Shown here: piece by piece, positions 17,140 through 25,640 of the stretch | How positions within the stretch are numbered: the stretch's first letter is position 1 | Layout of the letters: the number at the start of each line of letters is the position of its first letter | Assembly: GCA_021792755.1 (NCBI GenBank) | Contig: JAJYUA010000009.1 | Location: forward strand, 1 to 64,000 | From: Pseudomonadota bacterium | GTDB lineage: Bacteria; Pseudomonadota; Gammaproteobacteria; Steroidobacterales; Steroidobacteraceae | DNA: 64,000 bases | Direction of reading: 5' to 3' | Program-made: the position numbers and the translations under genes | The notes under the pieces: generated by a model | The model's database searches: none | What the model saw: only the letters and a program-made list of their open reading frames with translations | Told to the model about the DNA's origin: nothing

Positions 17140-19113
17140 TCACTCCTGCGCGAGCAATGTCGTGACGTAACTCAGGACTTCCTTCGCACTATACTCGTCG
17201 TAGCCGTATTCGTTGATCAAGCGCTGCTGCACGACCGAGATCTTCTGCCGTGCGTCCTCGTCCGGCCGGGCGGCAGAGGTGACCAGCCTCAGCACGTCGC
17301 GCCGCTCCTCGAACAAGTACTGCTCGATGGCCTCGCGCATGCGCGCGTGGCTCGCGAGCTTGAACTTCTCCCCCGCCTTGAAGGCGACCATCGCCTTGCG
17401 CACGACCTCCTGGCGGAAAGACAGCTTGCCGGAGTCGGACACCTTGATTTTCTCCTCGACCGAGCGCAGGAACCGCTCATCGGCGGGCCGTGTTTCCCCG
17501 GTGATCGGATCGGTGACCTGACGGTGATCGAGCGAGGCCTCGACCTCGTCGAGGTATTTCTCGAGCAGCTGCTGCGCCTCCTCCTCGAACGAGGCGAACA
17601 TCGCGCGGTGCACGTCCTCCTTGACCCAGCGGTTGTAGAACTCCTTGCGCGCCGTGACCAGGTGATCGATCCATGCCTTCTTCTGCTTCGCCTCCATGCG
17701 CGCGTCGCTCTCGATGGCGTCCTTCAGCGCAAGCAGCAGCTCCATGCTGGTGAGGCTGTGGGCGGTGCCGCGGGTGATGGCGGTGGAGATGGCGTTGATC
17801 ACGAACCGCGGACTCACTCCGGTCATGCCTTCGTCGGGCGACTCGCTGCGCAACCGCGCCGCCTCGGTCTCGGGCACCCCTTCGATGGCCTCGCCGGCGT
17901 ACAGGCGCAGCTTCTTCGCCAGATCGAGTCCTTCACGCTCGGGCTTGGTGAGGCGAGTCAGGATCGCGAACACCGCCGACAGGTTGAGCACGTGCGGGTC
18001 GAGATGCACGTTGCGGAAGGCGGAAGCGCCCGAGACGAGCTTCTGGTAGATGCGCGATTCATCCTTGTACGAGAGCGCATAGGGCACCTTGATGATCACC
18101 ATGCGATCGAGCAGCGCCTCGTTCTCCTTCTCCTGGAGAAATTTGTGGAATTCGGCGAGGTTGGTATGCGCAAGCACCGTCTCGTCGAGGTGAATGAGCG
18201 GGAAGCGCGAAACCTTGACGTTCTTCTCCTGCGTCAGGGTCAGCAGCAGGTACAGGAACTCCCGCTTCACCTTGAGGATCTCGATCATCTCCAGCACGCC
18301 ACGGCTGGCCGAGTAAACCGCCCCGGACCACGACCAGGCGCGCGGATCGCCCTCATCGCCGATCTGCGCGACCTTGGCGAGGTCCACCGAGCCGACCAGG
18401 TCCGCGATGTCAGCCGTCGTCGGGTCGTGCGGCGCGTAGGTGCCGATGCCGAACCGGGAAGCCTCGGAGAGGAAGATGCGCTCGACCGGCACTCTCACGA
18501 AGTCCCCTTCGAACTCCCGCTCGACGTAGTCGCGGGCCCAGGGGGAGAGCTCGCCTTGGATGGCCACGCCATAGCGCTCGCGGAACTCGGCGCGCAGGCT
18601 CGCCGGAACGAGGTTGAGCGGATTCTCGTGCAGCGGCGAGCCTTTGATGGCGTAGAGCGCGCCCTCTTCCGTGCGGCTGTACTCCTCGATGCCGCGCTTG
18701 AGCAGAATGGCGAGGGTCGACTTGCCGCCCGAGGGCGGCCCGAGCAGCAGAAGCAGCCGGCGCCCGACATCCGAGCCGCCCGCGGCCGCCTTGAAGTACT
18801 CGACCACCCTGCAGAGCGGCTCGTCGATGCCGAACAGCTCGCGCTTGAACAACTCGCGGGCGCGCTCGCTCTCGGTGGCCTCGCTGCGGGCGAGTTGCCC
18901 GTGCCAGCGCAGCATGTCCCAGATGTACTCGTGGCTGGTGCGCGCCAGGGCCGAGGGATTGGCCGGCAGCACACCGGCCAGGAACTCGCCGAAAGTTCCT
19001 TCCCAGCGCTGCGCGCGATGCGCCCGGCTGAAAGAGCTCAGGGATTCGATGAAAGCTGAATGCTCGATGAACGTACCCGAGCGTCCCCCGGGATCAGTGG
19101 CAAGTGATCGCAT
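17140..19113 (-). CDS. prkA: PrkA/YeaG serine protein kinase
   Basis: A 657-residue PrkA family protein: an N-terminal AAA+ domain with Walker A GPPSGGKS (125-132) and a C-terminal kinase-like region. Conserved segments include IKGSPLHENPLNLVP, LVGSVDLAKVAQ, NVKVSRFPLIHLDETVLAH and TRGTAHSLTSMELLLALKD. PrkA is reported as a Ser/Thr kinase and possibly an AAA+ protease in stress and starvation regulation. ATG 19113 follows GGAGGT with 7-base spacing, which rejects the longer open frame to 19212. It is the first gene of the prkA-yeaH-spoVR operon and is divergent from the TonB-family signalling gene, with 572 bases between starts. Confidence 0.95.
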   Translation of the reverse strand: MRSLATDPGGRSGTFIEHSAFIESLSSFSRAHRAQRWEGTFGEFLAGVLPANPSALARTSHEYIWDMLRWHGQLARSEATESERARELFKRELFGIDEPLCRVVEYFKAAAGGSDVGRRLLLLLGPPSGGKSTLAILLKRGIEEYSRTEEGALYAIKGSPLHENPLNLVPASLRAEFRERYGVAIQGELSPWARDYVEREFEGDFVRVPVERIFLSEASRFGIGTYAPHDPTTADIADLVGSVDLAKVAQIGDEGDPRAWSWSGAVYSASRGVLEMIEILKVKREFLYLLLTLTQEKNVKVSRFPLIHLDETVLAHTNLAEFHKFLQEKENEALLDRMVIIKVPYALSYKDESRIYQKLVSGASAFRNVHLDPHVLNLSAVFAILTRLTKPEREGLDLAKKLRLYAGEAIEGVPETEAARLRSESPDEGMTGVSPRFVINAISTAITRGTAHSLTSMELLLALKDAIESDARMEAKQKKAWIDHLVTARKEFYNRWVKEDVHRAMFASFEEEAQQLLEKYLDEVEASLDHRQVTDPITGETRPADERFLRSVEEKIKVSDSGKLSFRQEVVRKAMVAFKAGEKFKLASHARMREAIEQYLFEERRDVLRLVTSAARPDEDARQKISVVQQRLINEYGYDEYSAKEVLSYVTTLLAQE

Positions 19114-19685
19114 GGCCCATACCTCCCGTTTCACAACGGCAGTGAGGATCGCGCCTGGTGCCCTCGCCTTACGATCGGATCCGACGCCTCGCACGGCGTC
19201 ACGGCTGCTCAACTCCCGATCCCGCTGCCCTGCCTCATTTAAGACGACCGCCGTGAGGAATCGTTCCGGCGCGGCTGCGGTGCACCGCTTTGCCCGCTCG
19301 CCGGGCCCGCCGTTGCTCGAGTCGCCCTCCTCGGCGCCGCCGGCCCGGCCAGGCGCGCGCCGCCGGCGCGGCTCACCTTCACCGTGCCTGCGATCATCGG
19401 CCTCGCCGCCCCGGAAGTCGAGATCCCCCCGCGCGTGGCTTTGCGATAAGCTTCACCGGATTCGCGCCGGCGCCGCTGCTCAAAAGCGAGCACCGTTTCC
19501 GGTTTCGGCGCGCCGGCCCCACGGTCCGATCGAAATGTGAACGGCGACACTGCGCGCCACGACCACGGCCTGCTAAAAAAAACACACCGTGCCAATGACA
19601 TGCCCGCGGCGGGAGGGTACCGGCGACGGGTACGCCGCAGGACGAATGCGCGCGAGCGCCTCTGCGAAGAACATGGAGACCGGTT
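19114..19685. other. Divergent intergenic region between prkA and the TonB-family signalling gene
   Basis: No convincing gene is seen in these 572 bases. A reverse-strand stretch at about 19239-19400 has high GC at third codon positions and could encode a short Arg/Ser-rich peptide, but nothing in it is recognisable. The region must hold the promoters of both flanking operons; I could not place either with confidence. The prkA SD (GGAGGT) is at its left edge. Confidence 0.5.
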
Positions 19686-21767
19686 GTGGCCCATCCAGCA
19701 TCGAGAGCCCCTACAGACCTCGCCGGCGCACCGGCGTCCCCGGGCGCACCGTCTCCCGTCCAACATCCGGCCGATCTCGCCGCGCTCACCGGGCGCGATG
19801 ACTTTCTGCTCGAGCTCGGCGAGCTGCTCGGCGGACGGGCGAGCGTGCATCCGGCCGACTCCATCGAGGCGGCGCTCGAGCGTCTGAGCGAGGCGCGGGG
19901 CAGCCGGGTGCTCGCGATCGACACCCGCGACACCGGCGAGGTGCGCGCCAACGTCGCACGGGCGGCGCAACAGACCCCCGAGGCCGTCATCCTGGTGTTC
20001 ACCGAGGCGCAGTCGGAGAGGGAAATCGCCGCGGCGCTGAAGGGCACCAAGGTGTTTGCCGTCCTGCCCGTTCCGCTGCAAGCTGACAAAACCTCGGCGG
20101 TCCTGGAAGCGGCGCTGGCCCACGCCGGCCGCAGCGCTCAGGGTGCGCATCCGGCGGCCCGTGAGGCAACTCACGACATGACATGGAGGCCGGCCGCGGC
20201 GGACCCGCAGGAGCCGCCGGCCCGGCGCGCGATGCTCTGGGCCGGCATGGGCGCGGCCCTCGTGGCGCTTGCCGCGGGCGCGGGCTGGCACCTGCTGCGC
20301 GGCCGGACACCGGCCCCGGCGGGCGCCCGCGGCCGCATCGCCCGTTCCCATGCGATCGGCCGGCACTCGGCCGCGCTTGCCCAGCCCCCGGTGGACACCT
20401 CGATCGTACGGGGGCGGATCGACGTGCTGTTGGACAAGGCCAGTCGCGCCATGTTCGAGAGGCATTTCACCACGCCCAGGGGAGCCAGCGCCCTGGTGTA
20501 TTACCGCTCCGTGCTGGCCGTCGACCCGGCCAACGGCGAAGCCCGCAACGGTCTGCAGCGAGTGGGCAACGTGCTGATCTCACGGTTCGATGACACGATG
20601 AGCCGCGCGCAGTACCCTCAGGCCGCGCTGGCGCTCGCCACCCTGAAGGTGGCCGAGCCGACCGACCCGCACATCGCATCGTTCCAACGCAGGCTCTACG
20701 CGGCCGAGATCTCCCGGGCGGTCGCGAGCGGGCATCCCGGCCGGGCGGCGGCGCTGTTGGCCGAGGCCGCGCATGCGGGCGTACCGGTCGCGCAGCTGCG
20801 CGCCTGGCGGGCGCAGCTGGCGCGGATGAGACAGCAGCGGAAACTCGACAGCCTCGCCGCGGCGATCACCGCCGATATCGGCGCCGATGATTTCAACGGC
20901 CCGAGCGGAGCTCTGGCGCAGCTCGCGCAGCTGCGCACGGCGGCGCCGGCGGCGGCGGGCACGCGGCGCGCCGGGCGGGCGCTGGTCAAGGCCCTGCTCG
21001 CGAAAGCCGGCGAGGATGCGCTCGCCGGCAACACCACCGAGGAGACCGCCTGGCTGAATGAGGCCCGATCGATCGGCGCATCCGCGCGCGACATGGACGC
21101 GTTCGAGCAGGGCCTGGTCGCAGCACGGGCGCAGGCGGCCCAGACCAGGGCGGATCGGCTGCTGGCGCTCGCTCGCGAGCGCCTCGGCAGCGGCGCGCTC
21201 ACCCGGCCGCAGGGCGACAGCGCGGCGCATTACCTGACGGTCCTCGAGCAGTCCCATCCGACCGGTGCCGCCTTGGCGGCCGAGCAGCAGGTGCGGGGCG
21301 AGCTCGCCGCAAGGCTCCTGGCCCGCGCCGAGACCCAGGCCGCCGCCGGCAAAGGCGCCGCGGCACGGGCCGATCTGTCCCGGGCCCGGCTCTGGGGCGC
21401 GAGCGCGGCCGCCAGCCGCTCGGCCATGGAGGCGATCACAGCCTCGCTGCGGCGGGCGCAGGAGCCCACCGCCGCCGAGCTCGGGCAGCTCGCCGCCGAG
21501 CTCGTTCGGACCCGCTACGCGCCGCCTTCGTACCCGCAGCTTGCGCTTGCAAACCGGATCGCCGGGCAGGTGATCGTGCAGTTCGTGGTCGACAACAGGG
21601 GCATCCCCCGGGATGTGCGCGTGATTTCGGCGCGGCCCGCCGGCGTATTCAACCGCGCCACGCTCGCTGCGATCCGCAGCTGGCGCTACCGGCCGGTGAC
21701 ATTCCGCGGCCACCCGGTCTCCATACCGGTGCGCACTCTCATCCGGTTCGTGCTGCCGCCGAACTAG
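19686..21767 (+). CDS. TonB-family protein with cytoplasmic receiver-like domain, one membrane span and periplasmic TonB C-terminal domain
   Basis: A 693-residue fusion. Residues about 30-145 resemble a response-regulator fold (alternating beta and alpha pattern, RVLAIDTRDTG at the place of the phospho-Asp strand). The usual N-terminal acidic pair and the C-terminal Lys are not evident, so it may be a pseudo-receiver. One membrane span follows (about 183-204), then roughly 390 residues of Ala-rich helical repeats in the periplasm. The C-terminal TonB domain (about 605-690) contains YPQLALANRIAGQVIVQF, IPRDVRVISA and AAIRSWRYRPV. TonB proteins normally couple ExbBD to outer-membrane receptors. 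GTG 19686 follows GGAG. It is 36 bases from the CheA-like gene and probably heads that operon. Confidence 0.82.
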   Translation: MAHPASRAPTDLAGAPASPGAPSPVQHPADLAALTGRDDFLLELGELLGGRASVHPADSIEAALERLSEARGSRVLAIDTRDTGEVRANVARAAQQTPEAVILVFTEAQSEREIAAALKGTKVFAVLPVPLQADKTSAVLEAALAHAGRSAQGAHPAAREATHDMTWRPAAADPQEPPARRAMLWAGMGAALVALAAGAGWHLLRGRTPAPAGARGRIARSHAIGRHSAALAQPPVDTSIVRGRIDVLLDKASRAMFERHFTTPRGASALVYYRSVLAVDPANGEARNGLQRVGNVLISRFDDTMSRAQYPQAALALATLKVAEPTDPHIASFQRRLYAAEISRAVASGHPGRAAALLAEAAHAGVPVAQLRAWRAQLARMRQQRKLDSLAAAITADIGADDFNGPSGALAQLAQLRTAAPAAAGTRRAGRALVKALLAKAGEDALAGNTTEETAWLNEARSIGASARDMDAFEQGLVAARAQAAQTRADRLLALARERLGSGALTRPQGDSAAHYLTVLEQSHPTGAALAAEQQVRGELAARLLARAETQAAAGKGAAARADLSRARLWGASAAASRSAMEAITASLRRAQEPTAAELGQLAAELVRTRYAPPSYPQLALANRIAGQVIVQFVVDNRGIPRDVRVISARPAGVFNRATLAAIRSWRYRPVTFRGHPVSIPVRTLIRFVLPPN

Positions 21768-21803
21768 CTCGGAACCCAAGGCAACACCGGGACAAGGCCT
21801 GTC

Positions 21804-23939
21804 ATGCAATTCTCACGCTCAGATCGAAACGGCAGACTCCTCATTGCCGGCGCCGCCGCGGCCATCGCCGCGGTCATGGTCCTGGTGCTCATCGCCGGGT
21901 TCCGCCTGGCGACCGAAATCCGCGCCAGCGTCGCTGCGCTGCAGGGAACGAGCGTGCTGCAGACCTATCCGGCGGTGATCTCCCAGCAGTTGACGGCCCT
22001 GCGCCAGCGGCTGCAGACCCTGGAGTACACCGGCCACGTGCACCGGGAGTTGACCCGCACCGTGCGCAACTTCAACCTGCGTCTGGCCGCAGTCGAGCGC
22101 CGCAACCTCGACCCGGCGGCGATCCGGCACGCCGAGAGCCTGTGGCGACACTATGCTCCGCAGCTTGCGCCCGTGCTCGCCTTCTCCGGGGAGCCCTATG
22201 ACGATACCGACACCGGCAGCTCGCTGTCCGCGCGCGGCCGCAAGTACTACGACCAGGTGCGCCAGGCGGGGATCTTCGCGCAGACGAGCGCCCCGGTGCT
22301 GCACGGCGCGCTCGCCGCCGTCTCGGCCGCGCTGCAAGCGCGCACCTCCGCGGCGGCCGCGCGGCTGCGCACGCTGCTGCTCGCCGGCGTGCTGGCGGTT
22401 GTGCTGCTGGCGCTGGCGGCCGCCTACCTGCAGCTCTCCCGCGCGCGGCAGCAGCGGGCGGCGCGCGAGGCCCAGGACCAGACCCGCGACATCCTGAAGA
22501 CCGTGCGCGAAGGCTTCTTTCTCCTCGATGCCGACTACCGCATCGGCGCGGTGTGGTCGCAAGCCCTGACGCACCTGTTCGGGCGCAGCGATTTCAAGGG
22601 CCTCGCCTTCGAGGAGCTGCTGCGGGACAAGGTGCCCGCCGACACGCTGGCCACCGCGGTGAAGTACATCAAGCTTCTCTGGGGCGAGCGGGCGCGCGAG
22701 AACCTGATGAAGAGCATCAACCCGCTGGGGCAGCTCGAGGTCAGCGTGGACAACGGGCGCGGCGGCAAGGAGAGCCGCTTTCTGCAGTTCGATTTTCATC
22801 GCGTGATGGGCCCGAAGGGCGTCAAGCACGTGCTGTGCGCGGTCGGCGATATCACCTCCAGCGTGCTGCTCGCCAGAGAGCTGCAGGAGGCGCAGGAAAA
22901 CGCCCATTCTCAGCTCGACATGATGATCGGCATGCTGCGCGCCGATCCTCTGCAGGTGAGCGCCTTCCTCGACAGCGCAGCGGCGGGCCTGAAGCACGTC
23001 AACACCATCATGAAGGAGCCGGCGCGCACCGATGCCGAGTTCCGCAAGAAGCTCGCCGGACTCTCGCGCGAGCTGCACTCGATCAAGGGAGAGGCCGCCG
23101 CGCTCAGCCTGATGAGCGTCGCCGAGCGCGTCCACCGCCTGGAGGATATGGTGGCGGAGCTCACGGCCAAGAGCGAGCTCACGGGCAACGACTTCCTGCC
23201 CGTGGTGCTGAAGCTCGATGAGCTGCTGGCGCATCTGCGCGGCGTCCGAGAGATGACCGCGCGCCTGGTGTCGCTCAAGGAAGGTCCCGCCGGGGCAGGC
23301 ACGGCAAGCCTGCCGCAGCTGAGGATCGGCGAGGCGCGCGAGCCGCAGGCCGAGCGGCCCGGCCGATCCTGCGCCGACCTTGGCGCATTGCTCGAGCAGC
23401 TCGCCGGCAAGCTGGCGCTCGATCACGGCAAGCGGTTCGCGCTGAAGCTGACCGGTCTCACCGAGGTGCCCGCGGGCTATCTCGAGACCGTGAAGGACTG
23501 CGCCATTCAGATGTTGCGCAATGCCGCGGTGCACGGCATAGAGCCGTGCGAGGCCAGGCGCGCCGCCGCCAAGCCCGAGATCGGGGAGGTGTGCCTGCAG
23601 TTCCGCCGCCTGGACCCCGGATACGAGCTCGTTTTCCAGGACGACGGTGCGGGGCTCTCGCCCGAGGCCTTGAAGGAGGCGGCGGTGCGCAAGAATGTCC
23701 TCACCGCAGAGGAGGCCGCGGCGCTCGACAACCGCGCGGCGCTGGCGCTGATCTTCCGCCCCGGCTTCTCGACCCGCGAAAGCGTCTCGATGGATGCCGG
23801 CCGCGGCACCGGCATGGATCTGGTGGCGCGCTCGGTGTACGGGCTCGGCGGCAAGATCGGCGTGAGCACCAATCCGGGCCGCTTCACCCGCTTCAAGATC
23901 ACCTTGCCGGCGGCCGGCGCGGCCGCCGCGGTGGCTTGA
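21804..23939 (+). CDS. Membrane-bound CheA-like histidine kinase (sensor, PAS-like, Hpt, HATPase)
   Basis: A 711-residue predicted sensor kinase. Transmembrane segments at about 12-35 and 190-212 enclose a 155-residue extracytoplasmic helical region. A PAS-like segment (about 228-345) is followed by an Hpt domain with phospho-His425 in LHSIKGEAAALSL. The CheA-type HATPase has N box LRNAAVHGIE (Asn573), G1 DDGAGLS (about 613-619) and G2 GRGTGMD (667-672). It differs from chemotaxis CheA: it is membrane-anchored, puts the sensor before Hpt, has no C-terminal CheW-like domain, and has no obvious dimerisation domain between Hpt and ATPase. The next genes encode a CheY-like receiver and a CheX phosphatase, its likely partners. 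Confidence 0.88.
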   Translation: MQFSRSDRNGRLLIAGAAAAIAAVMVLVLIAGFRLATEIRASVAALQGTSVLQTYPAVISQQLTALRQRLQTLEYTGHVHRELTRTVRNFNLRLAAVERRNLDPAAIRHAESLWRHYAPQLAPVLAFSGEPYDDTDTGSSLSARGRKYYDQVRQAGIFAQTSAPVLHGALAAVSAALQARTSAAAARLRTLLLAGVLAVVLLALAAAYLQLSRARQQRAAREAQDQTRDILKTVREGFFLLDADYRIGAVWSQALTHLFGRSDFKGLAFEELLRDKVPADTLATAVKYIKLLWGERARENLMKSINPLGQLEVSVDNGRGGKESRFLQFDFHRVMGPKGVKHVLCAVGDITSSVLLARELQEAQENAHSQLDMMIGMLRADPLQVSAFLDSAAAGLKHVNTIMKEPARTDAEFRKKLAGLSRELHSIKGEAAALSLMSVAERVHRLEDMVAELTAKSELTGNDFLPVVLKLDELLAHLRGVREMTARLVSLKEGPAGAGTASLPQLRIGEAREPQAERPGRSCADLGALLEQLAGKLALDHGKRFALKLTGLTEVPAGYLETVKDCAIQMLRNAAVHGIEPCEARRAAAKPEIGEVCLQFRRLDPGYELVFQDDGAGLSPEALKEAAVRKNVLTAEEAAALDNRAALALIFRPGFSTRESVSMDAGRGTGMDLVARSVYGLGGKIGVSTNPGRFTRFKITLPAAGAAAAVA

Positions 23940-23961
23940 GCTCGCCGCGAAGCTTCAGGCA

Positions 23962-24351
23962 ATGAGCGCGGCAGAGAGCATCGGCAGGCGGCAATTTCGG
24001 CTGCTGATCGTCGATGACTCCAACATCATGCGGCGGCGCATCGAGCGCTCGCAGCGGTTCGAGGAGCTCGCGGTGGTCGGCACGGCGGGCGACGGGCTCG
24101 AGGCGCTCGAGCTGGCCCGCCGCACCGATCCGGACCTGGTCACCATGGACCTGACCATGCCGCAGATGGACGGGATAGAGTGCATCTCCAGGCTGATCGC
24201 CATGAAGCCCTCGCTGCGCATCCTCGTGATCTCGGCGCTCTCCGACAAGGCGACGGCGGTGCAGGCCATGGAGCAGGGCGCCAATGGCTTCCTGCACAAG
24301 CCGTTCACGGACCGGCAGTTGAACGACGCGATCGCCGAGCTGATATCCTGA
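23962..24351 (+). CDS. CheY-like single-domain response regulator
   Basis: A 129-residue stand-alone receiver. All catalytic positions are present: acidic pair Asp18-Asp19 (LLIVDDSN), phospho-acceptor Asp63 (VTMDLTMPQMDG), Ser91 (VISALSD) and Lys113 (FLHKPF). There is no output domain, so it should act by protein contact, as CheY does. It starts 22 bases after the CheA-like kinase and 33 bases before cheX. Whether its target is a motor, the receiver-like TonB protein or something else is unknown; no flagellar or pilus genes are in the window. Confidence 0.93.
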   Translation: MSAAESIGRRQFRLLIVDDSNIMRRRIERSQRFEELAVVGTAGDGLEALELARRTDPDLVTMDLTMPQMDGIECISRLIAMKPSLRILVISALSDKATAVQAMEQGANGFLHKPFTDRQLNDAIAELIS

Positions 24352-24384
24352 CGGGCATGCCTCGAGAGCCCAAGAGCGCTTCAG

Positions 24385-24831
24385 ATGCTGCGCGAAGAAG
24401 AACTGAAGACCTTCGTTGACGGCACCACCCGGTACTTCGAGGTGGCCGCGCAGCAACCTGCCACCATCGGCTCGCCTTACCTGCTCGAGGGTGACGTGAC
24501 GGTGCACGATTACACCGGCGTCATCAGCATCTCGGGCAAACGGGAGGGCGTGGTGTATTTCACCGCGCCGCGGGCCATGCTGACGGTGCTGCTGATGAAG
24601 ATGCAGGAAAGCGATTTCAGCCACGAGAACATGCGCGACCTGGTCGGCGAGGTGACCAACACCATCTCCGGCAACGCCCGCAAGGATTTCGGCCACGACT
24701 TCGTGATCTCGGTGCCGAGCGTGCTCACGGGCGAGAAGCTGCAGATCCCGCACAAGGCCGGCATGCGCTCGTTCGTCATCCCCATCAACTGGCGCAGCCA
24801 CTCGGCCAAGCTGGTGGTGTCGTTGACGTAG
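24385..24831 (+). CDS. cheX: CheX-type chemotaxis phosphatase
   Basis: A 148-residue CheX family protein, predicted to dephosphorylate CheY-P. The active-site helix of the CheC/CheX/FliY family (ExxN) is seen as Glu89-Val-Thr-Asn92 in LVGEVTNTISGNARKDFG. The rest of the domain fits CheX, including a hydrophobic dimer strand segment (GVVYFTAPRAMLTVLLMKM). It completes a kinase-receiver-phosphatase set with the two upstream genes. A candidate terminator follows 20 bases downstream, so it is probably the last gene of the transcript. Confidence 0.9.
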   Translation: MLREEELKTFVDGTTRYFEVAAQQPATIGSPYLLEGDVTVHDYTGVISISGKREGVVYFTAPRAMLTVLLMKMQESDFSHENMRDLVGEVTNTISGNARKDFGHDFVISVPSVLTGEKLQIPHKAGMRSFVIPINWRSHSAKLVVSLT

Positions 24832-24851
24832 ACCCGCTGCGGTCGCCGAAT

Positions 24852-24872
24852 CGCTCCCTCGAGCGGATTTTT
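24852..24872 (+). terminator. Candidate rho-independent terminator after cheX
   Basis: A 5-bp stem (CGCTC at 24852-24856 with GAGCG at 24861-24865, 4-base loop) is followed by GATTTTT. The stem is short but the position, 20 bases after the cheX stop and between convergent genes, is right. Confidence 0.45.
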
Positions 24873-24941
24873 CCGGGACGCGCGCGCTGGCGCGCCGCAA
24901 GGCGCCTGCCGCAGCACGGCCGCAAGCGGAACAGCCCCCGC

Positions 24942-25640
24942 CTACGGCTCATCGGCGCGCAGGCGGTAGCCGAGGCCCGCCTCCGTCACCAGATAGCGCG
25001 GCTTGTGCGGATTGGGCTCGATCTTCGCGCGCAGGCTCTTGATGCAGACCCGCAGCCCCCTCGAGTCCCCGAGCCGCTCCGGGCCCCAGACCTCGCGGAT
25101 GAGCTGATTCTGGGTGACGATGGCCCCGAGGTGCCGCGCCAGGCACTCCAGCACCCGGTACTCCAGAGGCGTCAGGTGAATCTCCGCCGCAGGACTGCGT
25201 GCCTCGCGCTTCGCCAGGTCGATCTCGAGCGTGTCGAGCTTCAGGACCGAGGTCTGCTCCGGGCCGCGCACGTTGCGTCTGAGCGCCGCGCGCACCCGGG
25301 CGAGCAGCTCCGGGGCGCTGAAGGGCTTGGTCACGTAATCGTCCGCGCCGCCGTCCAGCGCGGCGATCTTCTGTTCTTCCATCGCGCGGGCGGACAGCAC
25401 GATGATGGGCACGGGCGACCAGGCTCGCACGCGCCGGATGATCGCCTGGCCGTCCCCGTCCGGCAGACCGAGGTCGAGGATCAGCAGATCGGGCTTGTGG
25501 CTGCGGGTCTCGATCTCGGCGCGCAGCGCCGAATCGGCCTCGATGACCCGGTAGCGCTCGGCCTCCAGCAGCACCTTCAGCACGTTGCGGATCGCGGGCT
25601 CGTCCTCGATCACCAGGATCTGGTGCATCGCCTCCGTCAC
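24942..25640 (-). CDS. kdpE: KdpE response regulator
   Basis: A 232-residue OmpR/PhoB-type regulator. The receiver domain (about 6-118) has acidic residues in VIEDEP and phospho-Asp56 in LLILDLGLPDGDG. The DNA-binding winged helix (about 135-230) contains LTPLEYRVLECLARHLG and PRYLVTEAGLGYRL, diagnostic for KdpE. It activates kdpFABC when K+ is limiting. The start overlaps the kdpD stop (ATGA at 25637-25640), so sensor and regulator are translationally coupled. It is the last gene of the kdp run and is convergent with cheX. Confidence 0.96.
   Translation of the reverse strand: MTEAMHQILVIEDEPAIRNVLKVLLEAERYRVIEADSALRAEIETRSHKPDLLILDLGLPDGDGQAIIRRVRAWSPVPIIVLSARAMEEQKIAALDGGADDYVTKPFSAPELLARVRAALRRNVRGPEQTSVLKLDTLEIDLAKREARSPAAEIHLTPLEYRVLECLARHLGAIVTQNQLIREVWGPERLGDSRGLRVCIKSLRAKIEPNPHKPRYLVTEAGLGYRLRADEP

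Noticed and set aside
19239-19400. Reverse-strand Arg/Ser-rich 52-residue frame with high third-position GC upstream of prkA
   Set aside because: No clear SD, no homology and low complexity; equally explained by compositional bias.
19586-19610. TGGCAC-like -24 element of a sigma-54 promoter on the minus strand
   Set aside because: The TTGC -12 element is missing at the required spacing and the site is over 450 bases from prkA.
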